Shown here one piece after another: positions 62,801-64,000 of a stretch of 64,000 bases of DNA (the stretch's first letter is position 1; each line of letters begins with the position of its first letter). Source of the DNA: Flavobacterium sp. ACN6 (GTDB lineage Bacteria > Bacteroidota > Bacteroidia > Flavobacteriales > Flavobacteriaceae); assembly GCF_002304005.1 (NCBI RefSeq), contig NZ_MRCQ01000013.1, positions 62,001 through 126,000 on the forward strand, read 5' to 3'. The position numbers and the translations under genes are program-made. Under the pieces are notes generated by a model. The model saw nothing but the letters and a program-made list of their open reading frames with translations. It searched no databases and was not told where the DNA came from.

Positions 62801-62961
62801 TTTCGGTTGATTTATCAAATACAAAAGGAACTTTCGAAGTGTACAACATAAACGCAGCAACAGGAACAATCACAAAAAAAGCAAATATAAGCGGAGGAAA
62901 AACAGTAGTAATTCCCCAATCAGAAATCAAAGAAAAAGTGCTTTTTGTAGTGAAGAAATAA
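59803..62961 (+). CDS. Large secreted beta-helix plus TIM-like protein (DUF4955 type)
   Basis: 1052 residues starting at a GTG; the next ATG would cut the signal peptide (MLFSISITTAQ), so GTG at 59803 is preferred. The N-terminal region (about 60-520) is a pectate-lyase-3/GH55-like right-handed beta-helix: KEDDATQ-like start EEDATQRIQAAIDYVS, GFRGAVLLDKGTFKISG, VILRGSGNNENGTILLG, CYSEYGYHDFAVGGFG. The C-terminal half (560-1050) is TIM-barrel-like, with PWWRGSLRDSDISKSVPDVTR, HNYGLWYERRMDDH, SAEYTGPLHFMEFWLDEV and AIDIRYWYYKDD. I associate it with the DUF4955 family of pectin loci. Activity is unknown; it could be a two-domain glycosidase or lyase. Confidence 0.7.
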   Translation: MNFNQLKNIISTQKDKIILSAFVMLFSISITTAQTNFPDIIKTKEGKLSFTTDNKGNQIPDFSYAGYMASEKAIPNVENKIFVPKQEEDATQRIQAAIDYVSNLKPNKSGFRGAVLLDKGTFKISGTLSIKKSGVILRGSGNNENGTILLGTGLNREAVIRVLGVDDKELGETFQFNTTYTPLGTKTIQLKNISKLKVSDEIIITKPLTDNWIKELKMDDFGAETGWVGWKKNDWDITWNRVVTKINGNEVTLNAPLTMTLDDVYGTAKVTAYTWPGRIEQIGIENILLKSAYDTSKPKDEEHRWLGISIENTKNAWVKQVGFKHFAGGAVSVLKSAQQITVEDCIATEPVSEIAGFRRHTFYTEGQQTLFQRCYSEYGYHDFAVGGFGTTGPNVFIQCESFLPFNNSGAIGSWATGILFEISYVDGHALSYNNREQNGRGAGWTAANSVIWETAASKIECYNPPTAQNWAFGTWGGIMAGDGHWKDVNNHISPRSLFYAQLESRLEKLPVNAYIYDLGSEPSSSPTMEVAEELTKNSLAPKQSLVEWIAEVSKSNPIDTKNSGLKNANDLKINSLQNTISDKKVSTKNGWLTYDNKVIAGNRLSVPWWRGSLRDSDISKSVPDVTRFVPGRTGTGFTDNINEVSDYLSTNNMVALEHNYGLWYERRMDDHERVRRFDADVWPPFYEQPFARSGQDLAWDQLSKYDLTKFNDWYWDRLALFANVAETKGQILVNQQYFQHNIIEAGAHWSSSPWRSANNINSTGFPEPPPYAGDKRIFMAEQFYDVTNPARRKLHEGFIRKSLENFQENSNVIQLTSAEYTGPLHFMEFWLDEVQKWKDKTGKKAIIGLSATKDVQDAILNDAKRAKTVDAIDIRYWYYKDDGSAYAPEGGKNLAPRQHARKLKTGKETDNQVYRAVREYREKYPEKVILYSTDGSPRFGWPALMAGASMPNIPKIELPEFYTALSEMKLVEGNTFSDNLWKRENKGISYLFYLKTDQDISVDLSNTKGTFEVYNINAATGTITKKANISGGKTVVIPQSEIKEKVLFVVKK

Positions 62962-62969
62962 AAGAAAAG

Positions 62970-63240
62970 GTTTGCCGCAAATTACACGAATTAGCACGAA
63001 TTTAATTTAGATTTTAAAAAATTAAATCTGCTCGATCTGCCAAATCTGCGAGAGTAAAAAAATTTCATGCTCCCGATAGTTATAGGGATAAAAAGATAAA
63101 AGCAGATTCAGCAGATTTTAAAATTGAATCTGCACAAATCAGCAAAATCTGCATGAAAAAACCAAGACAAAGCAGAGAAAAAATTAGTGGAAATTAGTGC
63201 AATTGCTTCGCCTGTTCACTATCGTTCGAGTTGTGGCAAA
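62970..63240. repeat. Mixed extragenic repeats before the GH140-like gene
   Basis: Contains AATTACACGAATTAGCACG, AATCTGCTCGATCTGCC with inverted GCAGATTCAGCAGATT, and an ATTAGTGGAAATTAGTGCAATTG segment: copies of the families at 44515-44950. The gap 62962-63273 holds no gene. Confidence 0.65.
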
Positions 63241-63273
63241 AAAATAAAAATATAATTTAAAAATAAAACCAAA

Positions 63274-64000
63274 ATGAATCTGAAAATTAAATATTTATAC
63301 GCCCTAAGTATAAGCCTTTTGTTGACAGCACAAAGCGGATTTTCCCAAGCTGGAAAACAACTGCCTCAAATCAAAGTCTCTAAAAATCAGCATTATTTTG
63401 TAACCGAAAATGAAAAACCATTTTTCTGGTTAGGTGATACAGGCTGGCTGACATTCGGAAAACTGGACAGAGCAGGAGTTGATAAATACTTTAAAGACAG
63501 AAAAGAAAAAGGATTCAACGTAGTTCAGGTAATGGTTTTGCACAACATAAATGCTGTAAATGTGTATGGAAGTGCCGCTTTGATTAACGAGGATGTTTCA
63601 AAACCTTTAATCACGGCCGGTAATAATTTCAACAGCAAACAAGAATACGATTATTGGGATCATGTAGATTACACTTTAGAAGTAGCGCGCAAAAACGGAA
63701 TCTACCTTGCAATGGTTCCGGTTTGGGGAACAAATGTTTCTAAAGGAAATAAAGTCAGCAAAGAGCAGGCAATAGAATATGCAACCTTTTTGGCAAACCG
63801 TTACAAAAGCAAAACCAATGTCATTTGGTTAAACGGAGGCGATACACACGGAAACGAGTTTATGGATATCTGGAACGCCATCGGAAATACTTTGAAAACT
63901 AATAATCCAGAACAATTAGTTACGTTTCACCCGTTTGGAAGAACAGATTCTTCAGAGAATTATCATAATGCAAAATGGTTAGATTTCAATATGTTCCAAT
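63274..64000 (+). CDS. GH140-like glycosidase (DUF4038), 3' end outside window
   Basis: The first 242 codons of a secreted TIM-barrel enzyme, open to the window end. Signal peptide about 1-25 (QSGFSQ). Family features: IKVSKNQHYFVTENEKPFFW, WLGDTGWLTFGKLDRAGVDKY, REKGFNVVQVMVL, VARKNGIYLAMVPVWG, FLANRYKSKTNVIWLNGGDTHG and LVTFHPFGRTDSSENYH. This is the DUF4038/GH140 pattern; the characterised GH140 enzyme, BT1012, is an apiosidase acting on RG-II. Other DUF4038 proteins have different activities, so apiosidase is only a candidate. It follows the DUF4955-like gene by 312 bases of repeats. Confidence 0.85.
   Translation, partial: MNLKIKYLYALSISLLLTAQSGFSQAGKQLPQIKVSKNQHYFVTENEKPFFWLGDTGWLTFGKLDRAGVDKYFKDRKEKGFNVVQVMVLHNINAVNVYGSAALINEDVSKPLITAGNNFNSKQEYDYWDHVDYTLEVARKNGIYLAMVPVWGTNVSKGNKVSKEQAIEYATFLANRYKSKTNVIWLNGGDTHGNEFMDIWNAIGNTLKTNNPEQLVTFHPFGRTDSSENYHNAKWLDFNMFQ

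Noticed and set aside
62339..62869. 176-codon minus-strand open frame
   Set aside because: Lies wholly antisense within the DUF4955-like gene and reads as a Leu/Phe-rich artefact of its codon use.
1..64000. tRNA, rRNA or known riboswitch genes
   Set aside because: None was recognised while reading the intergenic regions on both strands.

Overview
The window looks like chromosome of a Bacteroidota bacterium, most likely a Flavobacterium. Reasons: a SusC/SusD pair, AT-rich intergenic DNA packed with small extragenic hairpins, several exact matches to the Bacteroidota -7 promoter box TAnnTTTG, little use of Shine-Dalgarno sites, and signal peptides ending in S/NAQ. No tRNA, rRNA, CRISPR array, transposase or integrase was seen.

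Layout. (1) 145-6581, minus strand: a probable six-gene operon encoding two solute-binding-protein-like proteins without signal peptides, two family III CoA-transferases, a Gfo/Idh/MocA oxidoreductase and a MaoC-type hydratase. (2) 6978-10882, plus strand, divergent from (1): FAH-family hydrolase, zinc alcohol dehydrogenase, SDR and amidohydrolase/lactonase, a set fitting non-phosphorylative deoxy-sugar (L-fucose or L-rhamnose type) catabolism but lacking the dehydratase. (3) 11057-18463: a GH28 polygalacturonase on the minus strand, then a beta-helix glycosidase (GH141-like), an oxidoreductase and a sodium/solute symporter. (4) 18531-24388: an AT-rich accessory stretch with an unknown protein, an XRE regulator, a SymE-like toxin, a degenerate M23-like protein, a divergent Fsr-type MFS/AraC pair and a membrane protein resembling TRADD-N-associated conflict-system proteins. 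(5) 24702-64000, plus strand: a large pectin utilisation locus with GH78, two beta-propeller proteins, GH2, GH106, SASA esterase, DUF5703-like protein, three PL1 pectate lyases, GH127-like, CE8, CE12, SusC, SusD, DUF3826, DUF4955-like protein and a GH140-like gene cut by the window end.

How it fits together. Secreted lyases, esterases and glycosidases cut de-esterified galacturonan and remove rhamnose, galactose, arabinofuranose and possibly apiose and fucose. SusC/SusD import oligomers, the symporter may import monosaccharides, and the 145-10882 cluster plausibly consumes a released deoxy sugar or rare sugar acid. The enzyme mix overlaps rhamnogalacturonan I and II loci, but several RG-II-specific families are not in the window.

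Most notable observations: the CoA-transferase/cytosolic binding-protein operon; a conserved CAGG-N6-CAGG direct repeat placed 27 bases upstream of the -7 position of three promoters of the locus; a LacI-type palindrome at the predicted start of GH28 transcription; and a possible catalytic Glu-to-Gln change in the GH127-like protein.
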